DNA of 64,000 nucleotides from an uncultured Clostridia bacterium (GTDB lineage: Bacteria; Bacillota; Clostridia; Christensenellales; Borkfalkiaceae). The notes under the pieces were generated by a model that was given only the letters and a program-made list of their open reading frames with translations, did not search any database and was not told where the DNA came from. Both the position numbers and the translations under genes were made by a program. The stretch spans positions 49,690 to 113,689 of the forward strand of contig CASDRK010000014.1 in NCBI GenBank assembly GCA_949283125.1, read 5' to 3'. Positions 1 to 7,735 of this stretch are shown one piece after another (the stretch's first letter is position 1; each line of letters starts with the position of its first letter).

Positions 1-149
1 GCAAAAATATGCGGGAAAAGTCACGCTCTCCATGGCCCGCGTGCCGTCCATACAGTTCAAACCCTCGTCCACGCCCGTAAAAACCATGCTGGGCATGACA
101 AATTTTTTAAAATTTGCGGCAAGTTTCACGCAAAATCAATAAAATTTGT
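1..149. other. left edge, possible partial coding sequence, strand undecided
   Basis: No complete gene is visible. Reading the plus strand from base 2 gives an open frame of 46 codons that stops at 142, so the end of a rightward gene is possible. On the minus strand an ATG near base 99 opens a frame running off the left edge, but no ribosome binding site precedes it. I cannot decide between the two and recognise neither product. Confidence 0.2.
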
Positions 150-178
150 TTGCTATAATACTTTAAATATCGTATAAT
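150..178 (+). promoter_or_regulatory. sigma-A-type promoter for the 740-aa lipoprotein gene
   Basis: TTGCTA at 150-155 and TATAAT at 173-178 are separated by 17 bp. The predicted transcript start near 185 leaves a 50-nt leader before the ATG at 235. A second TATAAT at 154-159 has no convincing -35 box. Confidence 0.65.
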
Positions 179-234
179 ATTTGCGTATTGTAAAAAGTGC
201 GGAGTCCGTCGCGGCTCCGCTTGCGGAGATTTTC

Positions 235-2457
235 ATGAAAAGTAAAACGCTCGTATGCGCGGGGCTTGCCGCCGCGCTCACCATGTCCGTCGCATTCTCG
301 TCCGGCTGCGCCACGCGAAACGAGGAGGACATGAAACAGATAGTCGCCACCGTGGACATAACCAAGAGCGACAATCTTCAGGAGGAGGGGCTGTCCGACT
401 ATGCCGCGGCCATCTCGTCGCAGAAGGATATAACCAAAATGGAGCTGATGGCTTCCTTCTACAACGTGGGTTATTCCTATGTGCAGAGCGGTTCTACCTA
501 TGCCGAGGTGTTCGAAATGCTCGTCGACGCCCTCACCGGTACGGCCGTGCTCACCCAGTACGCCACCTTGAGTCTCATCAGGGACAAGAGCGCCGGCAAC
601 TCTTCGTATCTTCAGGAATACCTTGCAAAATCCACCGAAGTCGAAAGGTATGAATTCCTTCTCGACGGCGAGACAGCTCTCAACGACGACGGCACCGAAG
701 GTTACGACCGCGTGCTGGCCGCCCGCTATTCGCTCTATTCGGGGATCAACTCTTCCCTCGACTCCCTCGAGCAGAGCATAATCGACGAAGAGGAGGATTC
801 CTCCTCGTCGTCCGACACCCGCACGATACCCGGCGGAGCCGACGAGGAGAGGGAGGATTATCTTCCCCTCGACGAGAATAACAAGAACAAGCTCGATTAC
901 AACATCTTCACCGGTTACGAAGGTTACCTCATCGGCGATAGCGGCGCATATGAGGACGATCAGCTTGAAGGCTCAACGCGCGCCACCCGCCGCAAGGCCT
1001 ATGCCTCGTTCATAACCAACCTGCGCGACAACTTCCTCATCGGCGAGGAAGAGGACGTGCGCGACGTGCTGTCCATTTCGTATATTCAGGAAGAATATCT
1101 CTCCCAGCTTCAGCAGCAGGTCATCAACGAGTATTACGAAAGATATCAGTCGGCACAGGAGGAGCTCATCGAAAAGGTGGACGGCGACGGCGTTTATACC
1201 TTCCTTCAGTCGAGGTATGAAAGCGACCTTGCCGATCAGACCAACTCATATTCGCAGTTCTCCGCGTTCGAGTCTGCCATGAGTTCGGTATCCGACACGT
1301 CTTTCCTGCTCTATGCTCCCGCCACCGAGGGCACCGACGGCGGCTCGTACGGCTTTGTCTACAACATTCTGCTTCCCTTCAACGCGGCGCAGAACGTGAA
1401 TATAGACACAAGCGACACTTCCGCGCAGTACTACTTTGCTCGCAAAGCTCTGCTCGAAGATATCACGGCCACCGATCAGCGTTCCGTCTGGTTCAACGGC
1501 GCTACCGACTACTCCTTCGACGCTTCCGCCGACAACATCGGCATCGATTACTACGGCAAGGACGCGGGCAGGGACTATCTGTTCTTTGAAGACAATCTGC
1601 TTCACGGCGACAGATACAGCAAACTTGAAAAGTACGACGGCCGCTATTCATACAACGGCACCGTCGTAGAGAACGACGACGGCTCCTACAGCCTTTCGCC
1701 CGCCAAACTCACCATCGACGATATGCTTGCGGAGTTTGAAGCTTACGTCGAATACGTCATGGGCGGCGACACCGTGGAAATAGCCAGGCAGGACAGCTAT
1801 AACGTCGACGATTATACGCAGTATTACACCGACGAGACCAAGGACCTTCCCGACAGCCAGAAAAAGATAGACTACTCCAGATTCGTCTATGCGAAGGGAA
1901 AGGTCGATCTCGGCTACGACTTCACTCAGCAGACTCAGCTTTCGTCCTTCCTTGCAAACATGTTCGTCTCCGAAGGCGAAAACAGCGCGGCTTACAAGGC
2001 GATGAGCGCCGTCAACGAACTGCAGTTTGCTTACACCACCGATACTTCCGTGCTCTCGCAGTACATCGGTTACAGCGTTTCGGCGTTCACCACCAGCTAC
2101 GTGCCCGAATTCGAGTACGCCGCACAGCAGGCGGTCAACGAAGGGCCCGGTACGGTCTATGTGTGCGCCGCCGACTACGGCTGGCATATCATATACGTTA
2201 CAGCCACATACCCCGTCGGCAGTGCCGACGGCGAGGGCGGAGCCGTTTACGGCGACCTTGAGTGGACGGCGGAATACGTTCTTAAAGAGGGCACTTTCCA
2301 GAACCTTTATTATAACTGGATCAAGGACAGCACTCTCTCTTCCGTAACCACCAACCGCCGCGCGGTCATCAACGAACTCTTCGGCGGAAACGCCACCGTC
2401 ACCAGGCACGAGGACGCCTACCGCGATCTTTTGGAACTGGACAGCCAGTCGGCATAA
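235..2457 (+). CDS. large secreted lipoprotein, possibly a SurA/PrsA-like foldase relative
   Basis: The protein has 740 aa. It begins with a lipoprotein signal peptide (MKSK, a hydrophobic stretch, then a lipobox ending SSGC at about residue 23), so it should be anchored on the outer face of the membrane. The start at 235 is chosen because GGAG lies 6-7 nt upstream and the signal peptide starts exactly there; the frame is open further up from a TTG at 181. The rest is acidic and rich in Ser, Asp and Tyr, with a poly-Ser/acidic stretch near residue 180. Near residue 660 the phrase GWHIIYVTATYP resembles the GWHII motif that ends PpiC rotamase domains, so a degenerate parvulin-type extracytoplasmic foldase is possible. 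That is inference; the family is not recognised with confidence. It is monocistronic, with its own promoter and a strong hairpin after the stop. Confidence 0.75.
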   Translation: MKSKTLVCAGLAAALTMSVAFSSGCATRNEEDMKQIVATVDITKSDNLQEEGLSDYAAAISSQKDITKMELMASFYNVGYSYVQSGSTYAEVFEMLVDALTGTAVLTQYATLSLIRDKSAGNSSYLQEYLAKSTEVERYEFLLDGETALNDDGTEGYDRVLAARYSLYSGINSSLDSLEQSIIDEEEDSSSSSDTRTIPGGADEEREDYLPLDENNKNKLDYNIFTGYEGYLIGDSGAYEDDQLEGSTRATRRKAYASFITNLRDNFLIGEEEDVRDVLSISYIQEEYLSQLQQQVINEYYERYQSAQEELIEKVDGDGVYTFLQSRYESDLADQTNSYSQFSAFESAMSSVSDTSFLLYAPATEGTDGGSYGFVYNILLPFNAAQNVNIDTSDTSAQYYFARKALLEDITATDQRSVWFNGATDYSFDASADNIGIDYYGKDAGRDYLFFEDNLLHGDRYSKLEKYDGRYSYNGTVVENDDGSYSLSPAKLTIDDMLAEFEAYVEYVMGGDTVEIARQDSYNVDDYTQYYTDETKDLPDSQKKIDYSRFVYAKGKVDLGYDFTQQTQLSSFLANMFVSEGENSAAYKAMSAVNELQFAYTTDTSVLSQYIGYSVSAFTTSYVPEFEYAAQQAVNEGPGTVYVCAADYGWHIIYVTATYPVGSADGEGGAVYGDLEWTAEYVLKEGTFQNLYYNWIKDSTLSSVTTNRRAVINELFGGNATVTRHEDAYRDLLELDSQSA

Positions 2458-2495
2458 AGGCGCGCCGGCAACCGGTTCGTTCAACTTGTTTTTCT

Positions 2496-2535
2496 GCGCC
2501 CGCCGCGGCGTGTATCCGCGGCGGGCGCTATATCT
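2496..2535 (+). terminator. intrinsic terminator-like hairpin
   Basis: A perfect 13-bp GC stem (2496-2508 with 2516-2528, 7-nt loop) follows the lipoprotein stop. The tail is only weakly T-rich. Confidence 0.6.
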
Positions 2536-2583
2536 TAACCGGCCATTTTAAGGTCGGCCGTCGCTGCGGCGGCAGGAGGGTTT

Positions 2584-3411
2584 ATGGAGATCTGGCAGGC
2601 TGTTGTGCTCGGCCTCGTGCAGGGGCTGACGGAGTTTTTGCCCGTTTCGTCAAGCGGTCATCTGGCCTTTATACAGGGACTGATGGGGCTGAACGACGGA
2701 CAGATAAATCTGTTGCTTTTCAATATATTGCTTCACGTCGGCACGCTCGTTGCCGTCTGCGCCGTTTTCTGGCGCGATATCATCGACCTGTTCAAAAAGC
2801 CTTTCAAAACGTTGCTCTATCTCATTGTGGCCACCATTCCGGCCGGCATAGTCGGGCTGCTGTTCATGGACTGGTCCGAAAGTCTGACAAGCAGCGGCTA
2901 CATCGGCATACTGCTGGCGTCGTTCTTTACGCTCACGGCCGTGCTGCTCTTCGTCACCGAGCTCGTCGCAAAACGCCGCGACAAGCAGAAGGAGCTGCCC
3001 CTCGGCTGGCGCACCACCGTGCCCATGGGCCTCGCCCAGGCGGTTGCGGCGCTCTTTCCCGGACTTTCGCGCAGCGGCTCAACGATATGCGCCGGGGTGC
3101 TCGCGGGCGGACGGTCGGAAGATCTGTCCAGATTTTCATTCTTGATGAGCATACCCGTGATACTCGGCAGTTTTGCCGTCTCTCTCGTAAAGGGGGCGGT
3201 GAACGGCGACCTGTCCGCGTCCGTCTCAGCCATGGGAGCCGACGCAGGCTGGTGCATAGCGCTCGGGTTCATAGTGGCCGCGGTGTCCGGATTGTTCGCA
3301 ATCAAGGTCATGATTGCCGCCATCAGAAATGCCAACTACAAGTGGTTCAGTCTGTATCTCGTTCTGCTGGCCGTGACATGCATAGTTCTGCACTGCACGG
3401 GACATCTTTGA
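2584..3411 (+). CDS. uppP: undecaprenyl-diphosphatase UppP (BacA family)
   Basis: A 275-aa polytopic membrane enzyme that dephosphorylates undecaprenyl pyrophosphate to recycle the lipid carrier for peptidoglycan and wall polymers; extra copies give bacitracin tolerance. Both family signatures are present: QGLTEFLPVSSSGHLA near the N terminus (the E-x3-E region and Ser-rich P-loop-like segment) and PGLSRSGSTI in the middle, with hydrophobic helices throughout. Length matches the family (about 265-280 aa). The ATG at 2584 follows AGGAGGG by 5 nt. It stands alone between two strong hairpins, and no consensus promoter is evident in the 55 nt after the preceding hairpin, so partial read-through from the lipoprotein gene is possible. 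Confidence 0.95.
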   Translation: MEIWQAVVLGLVQGLTEFLPVSSSGHLAFIQGLMGLNDGQINLLLFNILLHVGTLVAVCAVFWRDIIDLFKKPFKTLLYLIVATIPAGIVGLLFMDWSESLTSSGYIGILLASFFTLTAVLLFVTELVAKRRDKQKELPLGWRTTVPMGLAQAVAALFPGLSRSGSTICAGVLAGGRSEDLSRFSFLMSIPVILGSFAVSLVKGAVNGDLSASVSAMGADAGWCIALGFIVAAVSGLFAIKVMIAAIRNANYKWFSLYLVLLAVTCIVLHCTGHL

Positions 3412-3433
3412 TTTTTGATTTTTCGCCTCATGA

Positions 3434-3472
3434 GGCGGCGCGCAACGCAGTTGCGCGCCGCCTATATTATTT
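3434..3472 (+). terminator. intrinsic terminator after uppP
   Basis: A perfect 13-bp stem GGCGGCGCGCAAC (3434-3446) pairs with 3450-3462 around a GCA loop. It is followed by an A/T stretch ending in TTTT. Confidence 0.8.
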
Positions 3473-3563
3473 TCATTGTCGGCTCTGTTTCGCCGCATGC
3501 GCGAAACCTACCGTTGCGCGTGGCTGTCAACAAATGGTTGCGCGGCAGATATGGCGCAAACAC

Positions 3564-3593
3564 TTTACAGCGGCGCCGTATATATAGTACAAT
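3564..3593 (+). promoter_or_regulatory. promoter of the natAB-like operon
   Basis: TTTACA (3564-3569) and TACAAT (3588-3593) with an 18-bp spacer. Immediately downstream, 3598-3617 forms a GC hairpin (8-bp arms, AACT loop) that ends about 9 nt before the Shine-Dalgarno sequence, so it could influence translation of the ATPase gene. Confidence 0.55.
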
Positions 3594-3636
3594 AAATCCG
3601 CGCGGAACTCCGCGCGGAAAATACAGAGAGGTGTAT

Positions 3637-4416
3637 ATGCAGGACAACGTCATTCTGCGGGCCGAAGGTCTCAAAAAGACCTTTAAACTGCCCTTGAAAC
3701 AACAAAAGCTCGAAGGCGGAGCCAAATGCAAGACTGCGGTCGACGACCTGTCGTTTACCGCCAACCGCGGCGAGATCTTCGGGCTGCTCGGGCCGAACGG
3801 CGCGGGCAAGACCACCACGCTGCGCATGCTTGCAACGCTCATAAAGCCCGATTCGGGCGACGCCTTCATAGACGGCGCAAGCATCGTTTCCGACCCTTCG
3901 GGCGTCAGGAATAAAATAGGCTTTCTGACCAGCGAACTCAGGCTGGAGGACTTTTTTACGCCCGCCTATCTGTTCGATTTTTTCTCCGAGCTGCGCGGCG
4001 TGCCGCAGGACGTCCGCAACGAGCGCAGGCGCTCAATGTTCGCACGTTTCGGCATAGACAGGTTTGCCGAAGTTAAAATGGCCAACCTTTCCACGGGCAT
4101 GAAGCAGAAGGTATCCATAGCCGTTTCGGTGGTGCACGATCCCGATTTCATCATTTTCGACGAGCCTACAAACGGGCTGGACGTGCTTACGGCAAAGACG
4201 GTCACGGACTATCTTGCCGAACTGCGCGCCGAAGGCAAGAGCATAATACTTTCCACGCACATATTTTCCCTCGTCGAAAAGCTGTGCGACAGGGTGGGCG
4301 TGATAATCGACGGCCGTCTCGTCGCGCTCGACGCGCTCTCCGTTCTCACCGCGGAAAAGTCGCTCGAAGACAAGTTTTTCGACCTGTATTCCCAATTTTC
4401 GGAGGAAAGACGATGA
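3637..4416 (+). CDS. natA: ABC exporter ATP-binding protein, NatA-like
   Basis: A 259-aa nucleotide-binding subunit of an ABC-2 type exporter. Walker A is GPNGAGKTT (about residues 53-61), the signature is LSTGMKQK, Walker B is FIIFDEP, and the switch His lies in STHIF. The first 35 residues include a basic KQQK insertion before the Walker region. The start at 3637 is preceded by AGAGAGGTG; the longer open frame upstream overlaps the uppP terminator and is rejected. The stop overlaps the next ATG (ATGA), so subunits are translationally coupled. NatA/NatB pairs in Bacillus extrude sodium; here the substrate (sodium, drug or peptide) cannot be told from sequence. Confidence 0.88.
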   Translation: MQDNVILRAEGLKKTFKLPLKQQKLEGGAKCKTAVDDLSFTANRGEIFGLLGPNGAGKTTTLRMLATLIKPDSGDAFIDGASIVSDPSGVRNKIGFLTSELRLEDFFTPAYLFDFFSELRGVPQDVRNERRRSMFARFGIDRFAEVKMANLSTGMKQKVSIAVSVVHDPDFIIFDEPTNGLDVLTAKTVTDYLAELRAEGKSIILSTHIFSLVEKLCDRVGVIIDGRLVALDALSVLTAEKSLEDKFFDLYSQFSEERR

Positions 4417-5558
4417 AAGCCGTTTTAACCATAATCAAAAAGGAATTCCGTCGGTTTTTCGGCGATAAAAGGCTGATATTCACCACGATTCTGTTGCCGG
4501 GCATAGTGCTCTTTGCAGTGTATTCGGCGCTCGGCGCCGTGTTCGCCAACCTTATGCAGGATACGGCCGTGCCCGCGGCATATGTCCGCAACATGCCCGA
4601 CAGCATGTCCCAAAAAATCGGCGCCGTGTTCGACGTGCGCGCTGACGATGTCTCCGATGAAGATGTAAAGTCTATGATATCCGAAGGTGACGTTCAGCTT
4701 CTTGTAGTATTTCCGGAAAATTTCGACGATCTGACCGTCGCCGTCGACGTGCCCGAAGTTTCGGTGTACTACAATTCCGCCGAAACGGCGTCTGCAACGG
4801 CATACTCCCTGATGGTCGCCCTGCTCGACGCCCATGAGCAGGATATAGCCAACGTGTTCGACATAAACTCCGGCAGCGACGTCTACGATCTTGCCGACGG
4901 TTCCGACGTTTCAATGACCGTGCTGTCCATGGTGGTGCCCATGGTGCTGATAATGCTTTTGCTTTCGGGTTGTGTGGCGGTAGTGCTCGAATCGATAGCG
5001 GGGGAGAAGGAGAGGGGCACCATCGCCACGATACTCGTCACCCCGGTGGGGCGCGGCAAACTTGCCGTGGGCAAGATACTCGCTCTTTCGGTGGTGGCCG
5101 TTCTGAGCGGCATTTCCAGTTTCATAGGCCTTATCGCGTCGCTCCCCAACCTTCTGGGCGGCATGGATGTCGGCTTCTCGCTCGCCGTCTACGGGGCAGC
5201 CGATTACATAGGACTTTTCCTCGTGGTCATATCCACCGTGCTTGTGCTCGTTTCGCTGCTGGCCATAATTTCGGCGTATGCAAAGTCCGTCAAGGAAGCC
5301 AACGGTCTCATAGCTCCCGTCATGATAATCGCCGTGATATGCTCCCTCGTGTCAATGTTTGTCACCGCGCCCCCGCTGGGTCTGTATTTCATACCAGTGC
5401 TCAACAGCGCGCTGTGCATATCCGCCATCATGTCGGGCGCGTTCGGCGTCGTTCCCTTCCTCATAACGGCAGGCGTCAACATCGCGTGTACGGCGCTGCT
5501 CGCCGTGCTGCTCGGGGTGATGTTCAATTCCGAAAGGATAATGTTCAACCGTGCGTGA
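4413..5558 (+). CDS. natB: ABC-2 type exporter permease, NatB-like
   Basis: A 381-aa membrane partner of the preceding ATPase. It has one N-terminal transmembrane helix (about residues 20-42), a long extracytoplasmic domain (about 45-165), then five or six helices in the C-terminal half, the ABC2_membrane_3 layout. The segment GEKERGTIATILVTPV before the second helix is the conserved cytoplasmic coupling motif of these permeases. GGAGG lies just upstream, inside the end of the ATPase gene, and the ATG overlaps the preceding stop by 4 nt. The two proteins should form one exporter of unknown substrate. Confidence 0.85.
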   Translation: MKAVLTIIKKEFRRFFGDKRLIFTTILLPGIVLFAVYSALGAVFANLMQDTAVPAAYVRNMPDSMSQKIGAVFDVRADDVSDEDVKSMISEGDVQLLVVFPENFDDLTVAVDVPEVSVYYNSAETASATAYSLMVALLDAHEQDIANVFDINSGSDVYDLADGSDVSMTVLSMVVPMVLIMLLLSGCVAVVLESIAGEKERGTIATILVTPVGRGKLAVGKILALSVVAVLSGISSFIGLIASLPNLLGGMDVGFSLAVYGAADYIGLFLVVISTVLVLVSLLAIISAYAKSVKEANGLIAPVMIIAVICSLVSMFVTAPPLGLYFIPVLNSALCISAIMSGAFGVVPFLITAGVNIACTALLAVLLGVMFNSERIMFNRA

Positions 5559-5574
5559 CGATAAAAAAGCAAAT

Positions 5575-5612
5575 GCGGCGGGCAACTTTCGTTGCCCGCC
5601 GCCCTGCTTTTC
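5575..5612 (+). terminator. terminator between natB and the convergent SRP RNA
   Basis: A 12-bp perfect stem, GCGGCGGGCAAC (5575-5586) with 5591-5602 and a TTTC loop, follows natB. Its T tail on the plus strand is short (CTTTTC). Confidence 0.65.
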
Positions 5613-5619
5613 AAAAAAA

Positions 5620-5884
5620 CTGCGCAGCTCTTTTTGCCCGCAAAAGCCGAAGCGTAAACCGCACAGGTAGCTACTGCAAAGCAACCTTATGGCACACCGT
5701 CGGGACTGTTTAGTGCTGCTATATCCCTATCCTGACACGGTTCGCAGTTGACGGTTGCATAAGACCTTGTTATCAACACCCCTTGCGCGGCGCGGCCTTC
5801 CACCTTTACGGTCGGGAAGAGCGTTCGGTCCTGCTGTAGCGGATTGCAGGTTCAGGGCACCGCTATCTCCCCACCTAGCGCAGC
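5620..5884 (-). ncRNA. ffs: signal recognition particle RNA, large bacterial type (scRNA)
   Basis: The minus strand from 5884 reads GCTAGGTGGGGAGATAGCGG then TGCCCTGAACCTGCAATCCG, which matches by memory the Alu-domain 5' end of Bacillus subtilis scRNA. Domain IV appears as GTGTCAGG, AUAGGGAU, then AUAGCAGCAC (about 5713-5740), the SRP54-binding loops. The 5' CTGCGC pairs with the 3' GCGCAG (5620-5627), and a run of seven T follows on the minus strand (5613-5619), acting as terminator. Length is about 265 nt, against 271 in B. subtilis. The RNA pairs with Ffh to target nascent membrane proteins. The presence of an Alu domain supports a Bacillota origin. Open frames across this stretch on the plus strand are spurious. 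Confidence 0.92.
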
Positions 5885-5890
5885 TAAATC

Positions 5891-5919
5891 ATTATATCAA
5901 AGCCCGCGCCGTTTTGCAA
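5891..5919 (-). promoter_or_regulatory. promoter of the SRP RNA
   Basis: On the minus strand TTGCAA (5914-5919) and TATAAT (5891-5896) have a 17-bp spacer. The start predicted near 5884 matches the RNA 5' end. The same TTGCAA/TATAAT pair serves tRNA-Glu at 34411. Confidence 0.85.
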
Positions 5920-5946
5920 GTAAATTTAAGCGCGTTTGCAAATAAC

Positions 5947-5975
5947 TTGACTTTTGCCGCGCATTGCCATACAAT
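5947..5975 (+). promoter_or_regulatory. promoter of the Mrp-like ATPase gene
   Basis: TTGACT (5947-5952), 17 bp, TACAAT (5970-5975). It is divergent from the SRP RNA promoter 28 bp away. Confidence 0.75.
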
Positions 5976-6004
5976 GTATGTGTTCTTTAAAAAAGGAGTT
6001 TTTT

Positions 6005-6850
6005 ATGTCGGAAAATTGCAATCACGACTGCTCTTCCTGCGGCGAAAACTGCGCTTCGCGCGACCCTAAAAGCTTTCTGAAGTCGCCGCATAAACTGAGC
6101 AGGATAGGTAAAGTCATCGCCGTAGTCTCCGGCAAGGGTGGAGTGGGCAAGTCCATGACCAGCGCGCTTCTCGCCTGCGCCGCGCAGAAGTCGGGCTTCA
6201 ATGCGGCGATAATGGACGCCGATATAACCGGCCCGTCCATTCCTAAAATGTTCGGCATACACGAACATGCCATGGGCAGCGACGCTGGCATACTGCCCGT
6301 TCTCTCCGCCCGCGGCATGCAGATAATGTCCATGAACGTGCTTTTGAACAACGAAGAAGATCCCGTCGTCTGGCGCGGCGCGCTCATCTCCGGCACCGTG
6401 CAGCAGTTCTGGACGGACGTGATCTGGGCCGACGTGGACTATATGTTTATCGATATGCCGCCCGGAACGGGCGATGTGCCGCTGACCATATTCCAGAGCA
6501 TTCCGCTCGACGGCATAGTCATCGTAACCACCCCGCAGGATCTGGTGGGCATGATAGTGAAGAAGGCCGTAAACATGGCCGACATGATGAACGTGCCCAT
6601 ACTCGGCATAGCCGAAAACATGAGCTATATCACCTGTCCGGACTGCGGCCGGAACATCTCCGTGTTCGGCGAGAGCAAGGTCGACGCCATCGCTCTGGAG
6701 CACGGCATAACAAATGTTGTCAAAGTGCCCATCGATTTGTCCCTTACGCAGGCCGCCGACGGCGGAAGGATAGAGGAGTTCGACCACAATTATTACGAAG
6801 GTTTCTTCGCCAAGATAGCCGAACGGCTCAAGGACAAGCGGGATAGCTGA
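6005..6850 (+). CDS. Mrp/NBP35-family iron-sulfur carrier ATPase
   Basis: A 281-aa P-loop NTPase of the Mrp/ApbC/NBP35 group, which hold and deliver iron-sulfur clusters in the cytosol. The deviant Walker A is GKGGVGKSM (about residues 42-50). The N terminus carries the Cys cluster CNHDCSSCGENC, reminiscent of the NBP35 N-terminal ferredoxin-like motif. The C-terminal half has the TCPDCG pair that bridges the cluster at the dimer interface. AAAAAAGGAG precedes the ATG at 6005; the longer upstream frame overlaps the promoter. Monocistronic. A clostridial anaerobe with many FeS enzymes, including two radical SAM proteins here, would need such a carrier. Confidence 0.9.
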   Translation: MSENCNHDCSSCGENCASRDPKSFLKSPHKLSRIGKVIAVVSGKGGVGKSMTSALLACAAQKSGFNAAIMDADITGPSIPKMFGIHEHAMGSDAGILPVLSARGMQIMSMNVLLNNEEDPVVWRGALISGTVQQFWTDVIWADVDYMFIDMPPGTGDVPLTIFQSIPLDGIVIVTTPQDLVGMIVKKAVNMADMMNVPILGIAENMSYITCPDCGRNISVFGESKVDAIALEHGITNVVKVPIDLSLTQAADGGRIEEFDHNYYEGFFAKIAERLKDKRDS

Positions 6851-6872
6851 TCGACGCAATATGAATTTTTAC

Positions 6873-6900
6873 GGCCCGTCGCGGATTTCCGCGACGGGCC
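6873..6900. terminator. hairpin between convergent genes
   Basis: A perfect 12-bp stem (6873-6884 with 6889-6900, ATTT loop) lies between the converging Mrp-like gene and the UDG-like gene. Neither side has a strong T run. Confidence 0.5.
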
Positions 6901-7006
6901 TTCTGAATGAAAAAGTCCGCTTGCAAGCGAGTTGTCGTCGCGCAAACCGGATGAAATCGGCTATGCCCGGGCTCTGCGCAAACCCGTCGCTTTTATTACT
7001 GCCGCG

Positions 7007-7735
7007 TCATTGTCGTTTTTCGGGCAGAAATTTCCAGTATCTTACGGGCATGTAGCCCTTCATCTGTCTTTCATGCGGGCGCTCGTTTATGTTCACCGAC
7101 TTATAATACAGCTTCCACAGCTCCTCGAATGTCTGTTCGTATTCCGAAAGATACACGTCTGCGCCGTCGGCATGGCATACCACTATCTCGCGGCCGTCGT
7201 ACATGGCTGCAATCTTTCTCTTTACGTCGTGTATCACGAACCGCTGATTTTTGAGCCGTTCGGCAAAGTGCGGGGCGATGAGGTCTGTTATGTCGTTGTC
7301 GGGAGAGAAGGGGGCGTACAGCACGCCCCTGTCGTTTTCCATGAACCGCAAAAAGCCCTTCATCCGGTGCAGTTCGCCCGTTACCTTCGAGCGCAGATCC
7401 TCCATCTCCAGCACCGCCGGTATGTTTGTCATTGCCCGCACCGGGCCGCGGCGTCCGATTATCAGCCTTATATATTCCAGCGCGGTCTGCTCTCCGGCGC
7501 AGTCTGCCGAGCGCAGCGCCAGCGCTATGTCGTTCAGCGCCGCGCCGTCGTATTGCGCTATCTTTCTCTTTACTCTGTCCGCCTTTTCGCCGTCTGCGGC
7601 GACCTCTTTTACGGCGCTGTCCAGCGACAGCTGCACGTCTCTTCGGCAGGTCACGATGCTTTCCCTGTCCGCAAAACATTCAAAAACGGCGGTATAAAAG
7701 CACTCCTCGCTGCCGTCAGTCAGATAATACGTCAT
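7007..7735 (-). CDS. UDG-like DNA metabolism protein (TIGR03915/DUF4130 type)
   Basis: A 242-aa protein recognised by its sequence style and its partner as the TIGR03915 family, a uracil-DNA-glycosylase-fold relative that is found either alone or fused to a glycosylase domain and always travels with the radical SAM protein upstream. Visible features are the opening MTYYLTDGS, a central EYIRLIIGRRGPVR and a C-terminal YMPVRYWKFLPEK segment. Its ATG overlaps the stop of the radical SAM gene by 4 nt (ATGA), so the two are translated together. The biochemical role is unproven; base excision or photoproduct-type repair has been suggested for the pair. Confidence 0.8.
   Translation of the reverse strand: MTYYLTDGSEECFYTAVFECFADRESIVTCRRDVQLSLDSAVKEVAADGEKADRVKRKIAQYDGAALNDIALALRSADCAGEQTALEYIRLIIGRRGPVRAMTNIPAVLEMEDLRSKVTGELHRMKGFLRFMENDRGVLYAPFSPDNDITDLIAPHFAERLKNQRFVIHDVKRKIAAMYDGREIVVCHADGADVYLSEYEQTFEELWKLYYKSVNINERPHERQMKGYMPVRYWKFLPEKRQ

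Noticed and set aside
5755-6069. 104-codon plus-strand frame
   Set aside because: It crosses the SRP RNA gene and its promoter, and has no ribosome site.
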